Below, piece by piece: positions 12,559 to 24,897 of a DNA stretch of 64,000 nucleotides; the stretch's first letter is position 1; each line of letters begins with the position of its first letter. The position numbers and the translations under genes were made by a program. The notes below the pieces were generated by a model that saw only the letters and a list, made by a program, of their open reading frames with translations, ran no database searches and was not told the origin of the DNA. The stretch lies in NCBI GenBank assembly GCA_030063045.1, contig JAQSEB010000203.1:372001-436000 (forward strand). Direction: 5' to 3'. The DNA comes from Pratylenchus scribneri. Lineage: Eukaryota; Nematoda; Chromadorea; Rhabditida; Pratylenchidae.

Positions 12559-13792
12559 TGAAGCTATGAAAAAATGACGCACAATTATTCAAAGTGCTTT
12601 AGTTTAGTAAATTCATTAATCGAAAATCAATACACAGTTATTTGATATTGATAATTAAACAAATTAATATTTTTATTTAAATTATTCGATAAATTGTAGC
12701 AAAGTAATAATATGCGAAGTGTCGGTCGATAGAAAATGGATATAAGTGGACCGGACACCGGATTAAGCCCAAAAATAGATTGGAAATAGACCGGAGGGCA
12801 GTGAAACGTCGGGAAGTACCACATATTTTTCTTATTAAACTATTGTTTTGCATTATCCTTATTCTTTTAGCCCACAAAATTTTTAACAAATTAAGTTAAA
12901 ATTTTAGCTGACCAATGCGAACAATTTGTATAATTTTTCAATGAGCCTTCAGTAATAAAACAGAGACTCGAGTAATGAGCCTCATTGGTCTCGATCAGTT
13001 ACATAGGAAAATATTATTCAATCCAATCCAAACCCAGAAAATTGAATGGAAAATGCCAAAGACATGGGAAAATATTCTCATTGAAAAGGGTCATCATAAG
13101 TGAACATTAACAATAAAAAAATGATTTAAATTTAATGTTATCTATGTTTTTGAACTGAATTCGAATCCATCCCTCACAATCACAATGAGTTCTAACAATG
13201 GATTGAATTGTAAACGCAACTTTTCGTTAGTAGAAAAAAAGAATTAATTAAATTAATTATTAACTTTTTGATTTTGAAATCAGAAAATTATTAGCAATAT
13301 TGTGGAATTTAGATAGTTTTTAAGTCCTGTAAACTTCAAAAAAACTTTCATTTTCTTTTTGGCAATCAAATTAAAATTAGGAAGTTTTTCTCTATCAACT
13401 ATGAGAGTTAAATGAAATATAAAATATGTGAATTTTTTGGAAAAAAATAGTAAATAATAATTTTAATTTTTTCCCGAATTCAACTGTTTGAAATTATGGA
13501 GAATAAAGCTTAGGGTAAAATTGTTACGAGAAAAATAAATATTTTTTCTCATGGGCAATTTAGGGAATATCAAAAATAAAATTAATCCCTCTCTAAAATG
13601 TTATATTTGACTTTGATACGGATGAAAAAATATTCAGATCATTCATTAGGAAGAAATATCTGCTAATTTGAGAATTGGTTGGAAAATTTATTAAAAAAAT
13701 CATTTATCTATTTCTATAAAAATTCATGAAAATTGATCGAAATCGAAACGTTGCATAAATTGAAACATTGAAATTATTAAGAAGCCGCCAAA
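12559..13792. other. Intergenic, no gene supported
   Basis: It begins with the copy of the 10.75 kb segment. The overlapping minus-strand frames at 12627-12889 have no start context or family features. The rest is AT-rich. Confidence 0.35.
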
Positions 13793-14431
13793 TTAATATG
13801 GACGCACATAAACATTTTTATTGTCATAGCCGCCTTTAATGCAACGAACTCGTCCGCCGGCTCCATTCACATCCAAAAATTTGCAGGGACAACCGCCGGC
13901 AAAGCCAGCATAGATTGCCACATGGCCTAAAATAATTTTAATTATTCTTTTTCATTAAATTTCTAATCATAATAAAATCCATGGATGCCAAAATTTAATA
14001 TTTATAAATAAATTTATATATTAATTCCGAATTAAAGTCTATTTTCTGAAAAATTTTTTAACAAATAATTTGCCAAATAACAATATTTTTGCCAACCTTG
14101 AAATCCTACAATTGTGCCAGGTTGAACGTGTGAATATCGATTATTTGTGCCAATATATTGACCCCAGCGATAATTGCTTGTCTTAAAAAAATTTTGAAAT
14201 TAATTAATCATATTTATTTTTCAATTTTTTCAATTTTAAGTATACATGTTTCCAGGGCATTCCCAACATATCCGCAACGAATCCACTACATCCTCGACTA
14301 TAACGAACGTTTATTTTGTTACATGCTCTGTTTACACTGGCAAGAGAGGCATAAGCATTTTGGCAATTGTTTAATAGAAAGATGCCAAAAAATAAGATGG
14401 AAAAGGTCGATAGGGCGATTAGTCGGATCAT
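13793..14431 (-). CDS. Secreted NlpC/P60-family cysteine peptidase
   Basis: NlpC/P60 enzymes cut peptide cross-links of bacterial cell walls using a Cys-His pair. Three exons (14431-14246, 14181-14097, 13926-13793) join in phase to give 134 residues. Residues 1-28 are a signal peptide ([20 protein letters not shown], then NNCQNAYA). The catalytic Cys lies in [13 protein letters not shown], the classic CSGFV motif. PGTIVGFQ is followed across the last intron by GHVAIYAG, which holds the catalytic His. [10 protein letters not shown] and VYVRPY complete the barrel. At about 106 mature residues it is a minimal single domain with no wall-binding module. The family is mainly bacterial. Introns show the gene is nuclear, so ancient bacterial origin is plausible but unproven. 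A role against bacteria is inferred. Confidence 0.75.
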
Positions 14432-15203
14432 AATTAATTTTTTTTTATTAAATTTATCAATCAGCCAATTTTAAACTTTAAATTAATTTATTTTAAATTA
14501 GTAAAGTTTCAAATGATAAATAAAAAATTATTATGTGGAATTAAATAATTTTAATGAAATTTTATAGAATTTTCTGCTAGAAAAAGCATTTGAAAATGAT
14601 TATCAAAAAAATCTACAATTTTATCAACGCAGAAAATTGTCTTCCTTGAACATCGGCAAGGAAAGTTAGTTTAATGAAGGCAGAATTTTTCGGAGGCATT
14701 ACTGATATTTTTGATGATGGAACTACTTTAAGAACAAATTTGATCGAACCGATGACTTTTAATGTTTTTCATCCATTATCATTTAATGAGTTATTCAAAA
14801 AGTATTAAAATATACAGTTTGTCAAATAGCTCAAATAAATTGAAAATTTTGGCGTCAATAGATGACATCAAATTATCAAATCAAATCGAAACAAATTGAC
14901 AAATAATTTCATCACTAAAATGCTCATCAAATTTGATAAACAAGTCCAAAATCCATTTGTTAAAATAAAATGAAAATAATAAGGAAATAAAGTGAGGTGA
15001 GATGTTATGATCAAATTTGATGGAAAAAGATGTTTATTTGTTAGTAGTCTGCTGAACATAAATTTTAAATGATAAGCCATTTAATGAGAATAAAAAAAAT
15101 GTACTTTTATCGTTGAACGATATGTTCTCCTTTTCATTTTATTTTATTATTCTCTTAATTTAATATAAATTTTCGATTTTAATTTAAGTAAAAAGTTGCC
15201 AAA
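14432..15203. other. Intergenic between divergent NlpC/P60 and STAT genes
   Basis: The first 200 bases resemble the upstream region of the 11.3 kb fragment (for example the shared tagaaaaagcatt-like block), marking the duplicated promoter. No coding frame is supported in the rest. Confidence 0.4.
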
Positions 15204-18200
15204 ATGGCAGAAGAAAATAATTCAGATGACTTTCGATTGACTACACCCGATAACGATATGATGGATATTAATAATCCACTAGAAGAGATTGAAATTCAAC
15301 AAAATTTCCAACAATTCTCTGTAAATTCTCATCCATATTCTATTTTGATGTCCAATCAACCAATACAATATATTGGTGAGAACGGCGAAGCAAATGCCAG
15401 CAATATGATAATGAATCAGCATTTAGTTGGAATTGGAAATGTTCCAAGTGCAAATTATTTTCCAGTAGATTTTAGTATGTAATATGTGTTTCTAATTTGT
15501 GCCATAAAATATTTACTAATTATGAATTATTACATATATATTTAAATTTAAGCAATTAATATTGATCTATTACATATTTTATAATTTAAAATTTAGCAAG
15601 TCCAATTTCCTCAGAATCACGAAATGATCAACAACAGCAGGAATCAGGTAAAGAAATAAAGTTGTATAAAATATTTCAAAATATTTCGAGAAAGTTTTAC
15701 AGAACAAATAATTCTTAATTATTGAAAAATTCTCTTTAGTTTTGGCAGAACAAAGCCATTCTTGCTCTATTGGAATTGAAAATATGAATTTTAATTTCAA
15801 TGAATATCAACAACAACAAAGGTTTGTTATAAAGGGAAATGATGAATATTTGCAAACGATTTTAATATAATTAAAGATGGCTTCAAAAGTTGAAAAGAAA
15901 ACTGGACTTTTCAAAATATTTTAATCAAAAATTTAATAAAATTACAGAAAAAAACTCTTAAAATCGAAGACATTTTAGCATCTTGCAAAAAAATTAAATA
16001 TCATGAAACTAATTTTAATTTTCTACAAATATTAAAATCGTCAGCAAACACTATGTGCATGCTTTTTTACTATTTAATAAAACGAATAAAAATAATTATG
16101 ATTTTAGTGGCTCGAATCAGTATCAAAATTTTCAATTTGCTGGTACCCATCAGCAACCCTCAACAAATCAAAATTACAATGAATTTTTAAATATAGAAAT
16201 GCAGCAGCAACAGAAACAAATAATGTATAGGCTCTTTTTTAATAAATTAAATTTTTTTTATTATTCAGTTATTCCATTTCAAATGTGGACGCATCACCAT
16301 CAATCGAATCTTTAAAGGAATTTCAAATTTAAATTTATTACATTTTTCATAAATTAATTTAAATTTATATATTAATTGAATATGAAAAATGAAATGAAAA
16401 ATATATTTTTTTTATAATATTTAATTCTTCAGAATCATTGTGAAAGTGTCGTCAATGTCAATAGCCAATATTGGAAAGATATATTGCAAAGTGAATACAA
16501 ACAGCGGATTGAATTATTTGATCAATATTTAACTGTGCGCTATAACAACTATTTATATAGAAATAATTTAAATTTAAAAAAAAAAACTATATATATGAGT
16601 CCATAAACATCAGGGCTGGGGCCGGAATTCTGATTCCTAATGCCGGAATTTCGGTGTTTGAGTTCCGATTTTATGAAAAAAGCAAAGGTAGCTAGAGCTA
16701 CCTTTACTATGCGGTTCCGATTCCGAATGCCGGAATTCCGGCTTTTTTGAGTTCCGGCCCCAGCCCTGATAAACATAGATTATTATTATAATGGGTATAA
16801 AGAGTAAAGAATGATATATAGAATTAAATTATTTAGGTTATAATTTTGTAAAGTTTACCAATCTTGGTTTAGATTTCTCAATTTTAGTTTTGTTTTTCGA
16901 TTCTGTTCCATAAATATTGCCCAATCAAAAAATATTTAATCCTATCATGAGTATGGAATTAAATTCCTTTCCTCACAGGTTGTTGAAATGAAGAAAAATT
17001 TGATGGTGGAATTAAATAATTATTGTTTGGAAGAGTTGAACAGCGAAGGAAATTGTTGTCAACTCCAAATGAATGTAAATGTATTGCCTAAAACTGATGA
17101 TGTGAAAAATTTTCAAAAGCATTATGGTAATGCAAAGCAGGTAAAAAAAAATATTTAATGATAAAATATGATGAATATTTATATGGTTACTTGTGGCCAT
17201 TTTGATGAAAATTTGAATATGTTATTTTAAAATATAAAGACAATTCTATCAGTAAATATTTAATGACATCAATTAATCTAATACAATAATTGATATCTTA
17301 ATATTTTTATTTGTTAAAATCTAAAATTTTTAAGCATTATTTAGGAGAAATTAACTATAAATTTTAATATATTGTGGATTAATTTTTAATTAATATTATT
17401 TAAAAGTTTTATAATTATTCTTCCCAAAGGCGCTTGATCAGTGTCTCCTACATATTGATCAATTTGGAATTGGTATATTCGAATGCGACAGCCAATCGGC
17501 ATCGACCTCAGCAGCAGATATAAATGTTGCCGGCACTCTATTCGACCAATTAGGACAATGTCAAAAACAACTACAACAAATTCAGGCCGATATTAGGAAA
17601 TGCTTTCTATTGTTGCAACTGGCCGTAAATGACGGAAAGGAATTGCAACAAACACTAATAAGAACAGAAGAAAAAACAGTTGTGGACGCATATTTGGCAG
17701 CACTTAAGAAAAAATGGGACCTATTAATTGTTGCATTGGATAATGTGAGTTCACGAACTCGGAGGATAAATTTTATAAGGAATTTTTATAAAATATATTT
17801 AAGCTGTTTACCCTTTACATTTATTAAGAATTAGGCTCATAATTCTTAATTTTTGATTTCTATTCTATTTGCTTATTTCCCTGTTTTTGTGCAATCTAAC
17901 AATTGATAGATTTCTTATGCATGGATAAGTGCTAGGTTTTACAATATAAATTGGAAAGTGTTGGTTGAGGTATTGCCGAATTCTAACAAGAAATTCAAAA
18001 AGAGTTAATTTTTTTTAAAAAAATTGAAAAATATAGAAAATAATACAATATTAAAAATTAAATATTAAATATTATATAATAATATGAGTTATTATAGTAC
18101 CAGCCAATTTCTTCGTCTGATTTGATGTGTATATTTGAACAAAATGCGAATTGTTTGAAGGAATTTTTATATCAATGGATTAAAGGACAAAAGATGAAAA

Positions 18201-21200
18201 GTGTTGACACAATAATTATGCAAAAAATACACAACAACGAACTTGAAGAGCTGGATAAAAAGTGAATTATTAAGAGATTTATACTTATATTAAATCAAAT
18301 TCAAAGCAGATTCGGAGATTTTTATGGACGATTCGAAAAATCGTTTCATAATCTTCAATTTGGTCAAATTGAGAAGCAAAAAATTGAAATCAAATTAACT
18401 GAATTTATTTTATATTTTATTGAAGCATCGTCAATTTTTACACATCAACCACCGGCTTTCATAAAATGTGAAAAATTTGATGATGATAAAACGAAAGAGC
18501 CATCAGCAGAAAATCCAATTATAAATCAGGCAGAAGAAAAGGCAAAAAATTCCATGACAAAGCGAAAGGGCAGCAATATGTTCCAAATTGAGATTGGGTG
18601 ATTATAATTGTGTAAATTTATTTCTAATATATTATTCTTATATTTTTAAGTATATTGCCCCGAACATTGTTTGCAGAGAACTTTATTAAAGATAAGATTT
18701 CTTTTTATTTGGTTATTGAAGAAGGAACGGAAAAAAAGAATTCGTCGGGAAATAGGTAATTTCATGAAATAAATTTTTTAAAATGTTTAAAACATGTTGT
18801 TTGAGTATGAAATACATCGAAATTATGAAATAGTAGATTAAAATTATCAAAAAAATGGAAATTTTTTAATCCAAACCAAAATTGAAAAAAAAATGAAATT
18901 CGAAAATTTCTCGATCCAATTCCTTTCAAAAAAAAAACTATATTTTATTAATCTAAAAATATAATAAAATTTCTAAAATTTATTTTATATCATTTTTTTA
19001 GTTTTTCCGGCATTAGGCGTTGGAAGAAATCTTTAAATTTTTTACGGAAATTGGAAATAAAATTTAAAATTGTTTCAAAAATTTTTGAAATAATTTATTT
19101 TATTAAGAATTATGACATATGATGGAATAAGAATAAATGCTTATAATGAGGAACATAAGCAACTTTCGAATGTGAAATTCTTATGTGAATCTCTCCATTT
19201 CAAACTTGAATATGAACACATTGAACAATCAAAATATAATATTGTAAGTTCATATTCCAGAATAATTTTTAACCAATAGAATTTCAATATTTCTCTATAT
19301 TAACTAATTAATATATCATTATAAATAAAAAAAATTATGTAAGAATTAATTAGCTCCAAAAGATATAAAATCCCGTGAGTAATATTTTGATATAATATTT
19401 ATTGTTTATTTATTAATACACAAATTTTAGATCATTAAAAGATTAAATACAACTGAGCGTCGTCTTCCTCACCCGCGCTATTATATTATTTACACAATGA
19501 AATTAATTAATGTAAACAATTTTTTGATTTGGGAAAAAGGAAATATTATAAAATTATGCACAATTTCTTTTCCTTTTGGCATTCTTACTGCGATGCGAAA
19601 AGGAGGAAATCAAGATTTAGAAAAACAAAATAAAGAACCAGATGCCGACTTTCTTATTCTTCGATATTTTGGCTCGTTGGTATGTGATTTTTCGTATACT
19701 AATTGTAGAGATTATAAAAGGACAATATGATACTGTAATTGATAGTATGAGAATCTAGAGAGGAACTCCTCGGTTTCTTTAGACTAGTCGAAATCAGATG
19801 AAATTTTCTCGAAGAAATGAAAAATTTCACCCAAGATTATGGCACTTTATAGAGAATTATAGTGAATTTCAAAAAAACATTTTGAATTATAAATATAAAA
19901 TTCATTAATCATTATTATTAATTGATGTTCAAATTTTTTATTTTATTGTTTAATTTATTATTATTTTAGAAAAAACATTCGAACCAATTGCCTAATATAT
20001 GTAGATTATGCCATGAACAAGGGGCGACGAAAATGCATTTAAAAAAATGTCATCCAAATTTTGTAATTGATAATCGTAAAATGGAGTTATTGGCAGCATA
20101 CTCTTTTGAAAAATTATGTGTAAAAACTGTTTATTCCGAAAAAATAATCAACTTCTTAGAAGCCATTTTTTTGGTTTGTTGGACCTTATAAACTTGAGAT
20201 TTTTACATTTTATTTCAGAATTTTGTTGCCGATTCTGCCAAACATAATAATATATTAATTGGAAAAAAAGAAAGGCGATTTGGCCAAAAGGCAAAGAATT
20301 GTCTTCAGGCCAATTATTTTGATCTAAAAACGAGCCAAAAGATTCAAATAAAGAAAATAATAGAGGTAATTCTATAATTATAATAATATATATTTTTAGT
20401 AATATTAATCCAAATTTAATTTATTAAAAGGCAATAAATTTTAAAGCAAATAAAAATTTGTAAAAAAACCAAAATATATATTTTTACTATTAGATTAAAT
20501 TGAAAGAGGAAGCTTTTGTTTTGCTGAAGGCCGAGAGGAATCCGAAAATGGACTATTTATTTTATAAATTATATCGAGGACTTGCTACATGGGTGGGCAG
20601 AAAAGCTTATAAAATGTGGTCCGAAGGGTAAATAATATATTCATATTTCATAATTTTTAATTGTTCATATACATAGTGAAAACTGAAACGGGGAATTTAA
20701 AATTTTATTATACTCTGTAATATTAATATAATGAACAAATATATAAATGATTTATTATTATTTTCAGTTTTCTTTATGGTTTTTGTGGTAAATTTGATGC
20801 CGAACAGACTTTGCTTGAATATTATGAAAAGACAGGCAAATATTCAATGATGATTCGCTTTTCCGGCATGGCTCCAGGCATTTTAATTGCAAGTGCCAAT
20901 CCTGGAATCTATGTTACTGATAATAAAGGTAACCCTGATTCCAGAGAGATTACGCGCATTTTCTTTCACTGTAAAAAAATAGCCAGAACATTTTTCAAAA
21001 TCCTCTTGGCTTAGCATATGAATATATGAATTTTTTTTAAATAATGACATTTTTTCCACAGATGGGCGCCTAGTCATCAAAAATCATTTTGCTGAATCTC
21101 AATCCACATTGAGCGATGCAGAATTGGCAAAAATATTGAAATATTCAACTAATTTCACAAATGTCAACACTGTTTGCACTTATATGAGTGATGATGAAAA

Positions 21201-21333
21201 TGAAATGCTTACATTTGTTCCAAAAAGCACAATTTATGACCAAATTTTGAACGATCCAATGGAGATTGATCGCAATGAGTTCGGGAAATATAATTCTGAT
21301 TATTTCCAATTTCATCAATTCGGAATGGGCTAA
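15204..21333 (+). CDS. STAT-family transcription factor
   Basis: STAT proteins carry signals from tyrosine kinases to the nucleus through SH2-phosphotyrosine dimers. About 17 short exons are readable. Exons at 15204-16326 encode a Gln/Asn-rich, probably disordered N-terminus. Exons at 16433-16534, 16979-17140, 17430-17744 and 18098-18261 are rich in heptad-like Gln/Leu/Lys and fit the STAT coiled coil. The exon at 18310-18597 contains SSIFTHQPPAFIKCEKF, matching the start of the STAT DNA-binding domain. The SH2 domain is near 20767-20930: LLEYYEKTGKYSMMIRFSG has the phosphate-binding Arg in the FLLRFS position. The tail has TYMSDD and IYDQIL as candidate phosphotyrosine sites. One exon (19970-20175) has a CRLCHEQGATKMHLKKCH zinc-finger-like patch not usual in STATs. 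The joint between 16326 and 16433 lacks a GT donor. C. elegans STA-1/STA-2 are the nearest known relatives by role. Confidence 0.75.
16611..16768. mobile_element. hAT-type MITE (158 bp) in a STAT intron
   Basis: The ends are inverted repeats starting CAGGGCTGGGGCCGGAA on both sides. The flanks are a perfect 8-bp duplication, ATAAACAT, at 16603-16610 and 16769-16776. CAGGG-type ends plus 8-bp duplications are diagnostic of hAT transposons. The centre has a hairpin with 10-bp arms (AAAGGTAGCT). It is far too short to encode a transposase. The perfect duplication implies recent insertion. Confidence 0.9.
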
Positions 21334-21528
21334 TATGAAATAAAAAGCGGTTTTTATATACCAAATGGCATTCATAAAGATCAACAAATATAATTCTAAA
21401 GTTGATAATATGTTGATAAAATTATAATTTTTTTATTTAATTATATATTCAAAGTTTAATATTTAATTCCAAATTTATATATTTATATATATATTTTTTA
21501 CTATATTATTTTAAATTTTATAATATTT

Positions 21529-21547
21529 ATTTTCCAGGCATTGTGAT
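21529..21547 (+). promoter_or_regulatory. Probable spliced-leader trans-splice acceptor before the kinase gene
   Basis: TTTTCCAG ends at 21537, ten bases before the kinase ATG at 21548, with no upstream donor in this gene. A polyadenylation-type AATAAA lies just after the STAT stop (near 21340). Two same-strand genes 214 bp apart with such a site fit a nematode operon whose downstream message is trans-spliced. Confidence 0.5.
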
Positions 21548-24461
21548 ATGTTTACAGAAATTAAAATATTAATAATTATTTTTTCCATATTTGAGAAAGT
21601 CCATGCATCATGTCATCCTGATATGTGTGTAAAGGAGAGTTCATGTCTTGGTGGAAATTTTATTTTATCAAATTGTTCGAACACAGAAAAAGGGTAACAT
21701 TTTTTTATAATTCGATAAAAAGATTTATTATATAATATTAATAAAAATAAAAAAAAAATTTTTCAGTCGATATTTGAAATTTTTGACAAACATAGAATTT
21801 TTAAATTGTTAAATATGAAAGATGGGCATTTAATACCTTTTTATTGGTATTGTGCAAGTTTTAAAAATGCTTTTCTTTTTTACTTTATTAAAAATTAAAA
21901 GATTTTGAAATTCTAGTCTCAAAGGCTAACAATCTTCCTATATATTATAAAATAATTCAATATTTAAACTATTGGAAAGTAAAAAAATATTGGAAAATAA
22001 ATTTTAAAATAGGAAAAGTACATACTCATTTATTTATTGATATTATAATAATAATAATTTTTCAAAAAATCATTAGATTTTTATTTTAAAGCTGTTGCAT
22101 AACAAATAGCCATGAAGAGCAATGCATTCCCTACAATTATGAATTCTTATATAACTGTATCTGTGATAGAACTTATCGTGTAAACCATCCAATTACATGC
22201 AATCCATTGATTCAATGTAGCAACCGTTTCAAATTAAATGCACTGGAAAATGATTTCTGCTACTCATTGAACAATGAATCTTTTTATTGGTTGACCTCAA
22301 TATTTTTATTGATAAAATCAAATATTTTTAGGTGTTGTCTTTCAAAAAATGAAATTGCTGAACTTGAGAAGAAACCTAGTGTAATAATAGAAAATAATTG
22401 TATTTTTTGATTTTTTTTTTTATTAAATAATCAAATTTAGTATCCAATGGTCAAAAAATTATATTTGCTTTTTCTGTTGGATTTATTATTGCTCTAGCGA
22501 TTTTGTCAATTGGATTTTTAATATTTTACAAATTTTATTTTGTTAAGAAAATCACAAATATTGACCATCAAGGTATGTTATTTTTTGGTCAGTATTAATT
22601 AATATTAATAATAAATAACAATTATATATAATTATTTTAAATTTAAGCTGTGAACACTCATTTATTAAATGAGGAAAACGACAAAATTGAGGACAGTAAG
22701 AATGCCGAAAATTGGACTAGAGGGGCGCTAGTTAATTTGGTAAATTTGAAATTCATAATAAAATTGAATATAATAATATTTGAATAATATTTTGTATATT
22801 TTTAGTTGCCAAAGATTCCATCATCGGAAATTTCAATGGGAAAATACATTGCTAAGGTTTTTACAAATTTATATAAATCTTCTCTTTTAGGGTTCGGTTA
22901 AAAAAGAATGAAAATAAACCTTTTAAATTTTAATAATGTTCATTGATTAAGTATCTAATAGGGAATTTATTTAAAAAAATTTTTAATCAATTAGGAAAAA
23001 TATTAGTTATATTTTGAATTTAATCTTAAACTACATTTTATAATAAATTACAATATGAACAATAAAAAATATTCTTACTAATTGAATTTTTTTAAGGGTT
23101 ACTTTTGTGATATCCATCTGGCGGAATGGGAGAATCAAATCGTAATTTGTAAAATGTTAAAGGATTCAGTCAAAAATAAAATGGGCGAAATGTTGCTCAA
23201 TGAGGCTGCGATTCTATTGAAAATTCAACTCACAAAAAGCGATTATTTTTGCTCGTTCAAAGGAATTTTTTATACTGAAGATGGAAGAATGGGAATTTTG
23301 TTGGAATACATGAATTTGGGCAATTTGAACGAATTTTTAGTGAAAAACAAAAATAATGGTTCTGAGTTAAACTTCAGAGAATTGGTGGATTTGGCCATAC
23401 AGGTATTGTTGTATTGTAAAATTTTAGCGTGAGAAAAAAAATTGAAAAATTCAATTTTTTAAAATATTTTTTTATAAATTTTCAATGTTTTATAGAATTA
23501 AATTAGAAAATCTAGCAAATTAATAGTATTTGATCTTCTATAGCTAGAAAATATTATATTTGGTAATTTAAATATATAGATTTACCTTGATTCTCTTTTT
23601 AATGAAAATAAAAACAAATGTGGATAATTTTAATTTGCAGCAAAACTATTAAATTTACAAACCTTATTAAAATCTTTAATTTAAGGCTAGTAGAATTATT
23701 GAATTATGGAAATATAGCTTTTAAAATGGAGACAAATTTGAACAAATTTTACGGCTTCCGATTTTTCTATATGAAAAAATTTCTTATAAATTGTAATTTT
23801 TTTTCAAATTAAATGATTAATTTTTAAGTTGTCAAAAGGATTCCATTTTATTCAATCACAATATATTCTACATGGCGATATTGCTGCTCATAATTGCCTT
23901 CTTGCAAATGATCAAAATTTTCCAAAGAAAATGATTATCAAAATTTCGGATTTTGGACTATCAAAAATGTATATAAAAATTAATTTTTTAATGAATTTTG
24001 AGTTAAGGTTTGATGATAAGGATGGCATTCTAATGTATAATGGAAGTGAAATGGAAATGCCATTACCAATAAGATGGATGGCCCCAGAATGCTTTTTTAC
24101 AAGTGAAGAAGTAAAATTCAAATTCACATTAAATTCCGATAAATGGTTAAATTATTTTAAAATTGAAAAAAAAATTATAAAATTTAGGGCATTTGGAGCT
24201 TTATTATTTGAGCTTTTCACTCATGGTTCAATCCTTTACCAAGGCAAAACTAATCAAGAAGTGATGGAAATGCTGTGTAATCCACGCAACAATCCACTGA
24301 CAATTTGTCTGAAGGATCACCCCGAAATCATTAAATCCTTATTATCTACTAACAAATTATATAATGCTGTGTTCAAACTAATAATTTTGTGCTTCAAACC
24401 AAAACCTAAAGTGCGACCAGATGGCATGGAACTTGAACAATTATTTTTAAAACTATTATAG
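21548..24461 (+). CDS. Receptor tyrosine kinase with atypical catalytic motifs
   Basis: Ten or so exons join in phase. Residues 1-20 are a signal peptide (MFTEIKILIIIFSIFEKVHA). The ectodomain is short and Cys-rich (CHPDMCVKESSCLGG, NCICDRTY, WCCLSKNE). A membrane helix follows (FAFSVGFIIALAILSIGFLI, from about 22470). The kinase domain starts near 22850. The glycine loop is reduced to KGYFCDIHLAEW. The ATP-binding Lys is in VICKML (about 23150) and the alpha-C Glu is in LLNEAA. The catalytic loop reads HGDIAAHN, so Asp is kept but the Arg of HRD is lost. DFGLSK and PIRWMAPE are intact, and AFGALLFELFTHG follows. Retained Lys, Glu, Asp and DFG suggest it may still bind ATP. The weak glycine loop and HGD suggest low or regulated activity. 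Its place directly after a STAT gene suggests a shared pathway, which is an inference. Confidence 0.8.
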
Positions 24462-24897
24462 AAATTGACGGAAAAATAATTTTGTATTGTCTAGCAATAA
24501 ATGTGATTGGCTAAATCATTAACAATTCTCTCTTACTCAAGCCTACACATTTAATTCTAAACTTATTCAGACACTTAATTATATATTTTTTTGATCATTC
24601 AATAAAAAATAAAATTTTATCATGTGAATTTGTCAGCCAATAAAAAAATCAGAGAATAAACCCACAGGGTAACTAAAGTATACAATAATCCAAATATGGA
24701 TTTAACAGAAAAACCTGACTTTTTTTATAAATGTTATGTCTTTATTAATAAAATAAAAGGTAAGATTTTCAATTCTATGAATATATCATTAAGGTGTGAA
24801 AAATCAAAATTTATAAATATTTCAAAAATTTCCATCAATACAATGAAATAAGAAACAAAATAAATAAATTCATCAACAAGATTGTGTCTTCCGAATT
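24462..24897. other. Intergenic between converging kinase and copy A genes
   Basis: AT-rich 3' flanks with AATAAA near 24600. No gene seen. Confidence 0.4.
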
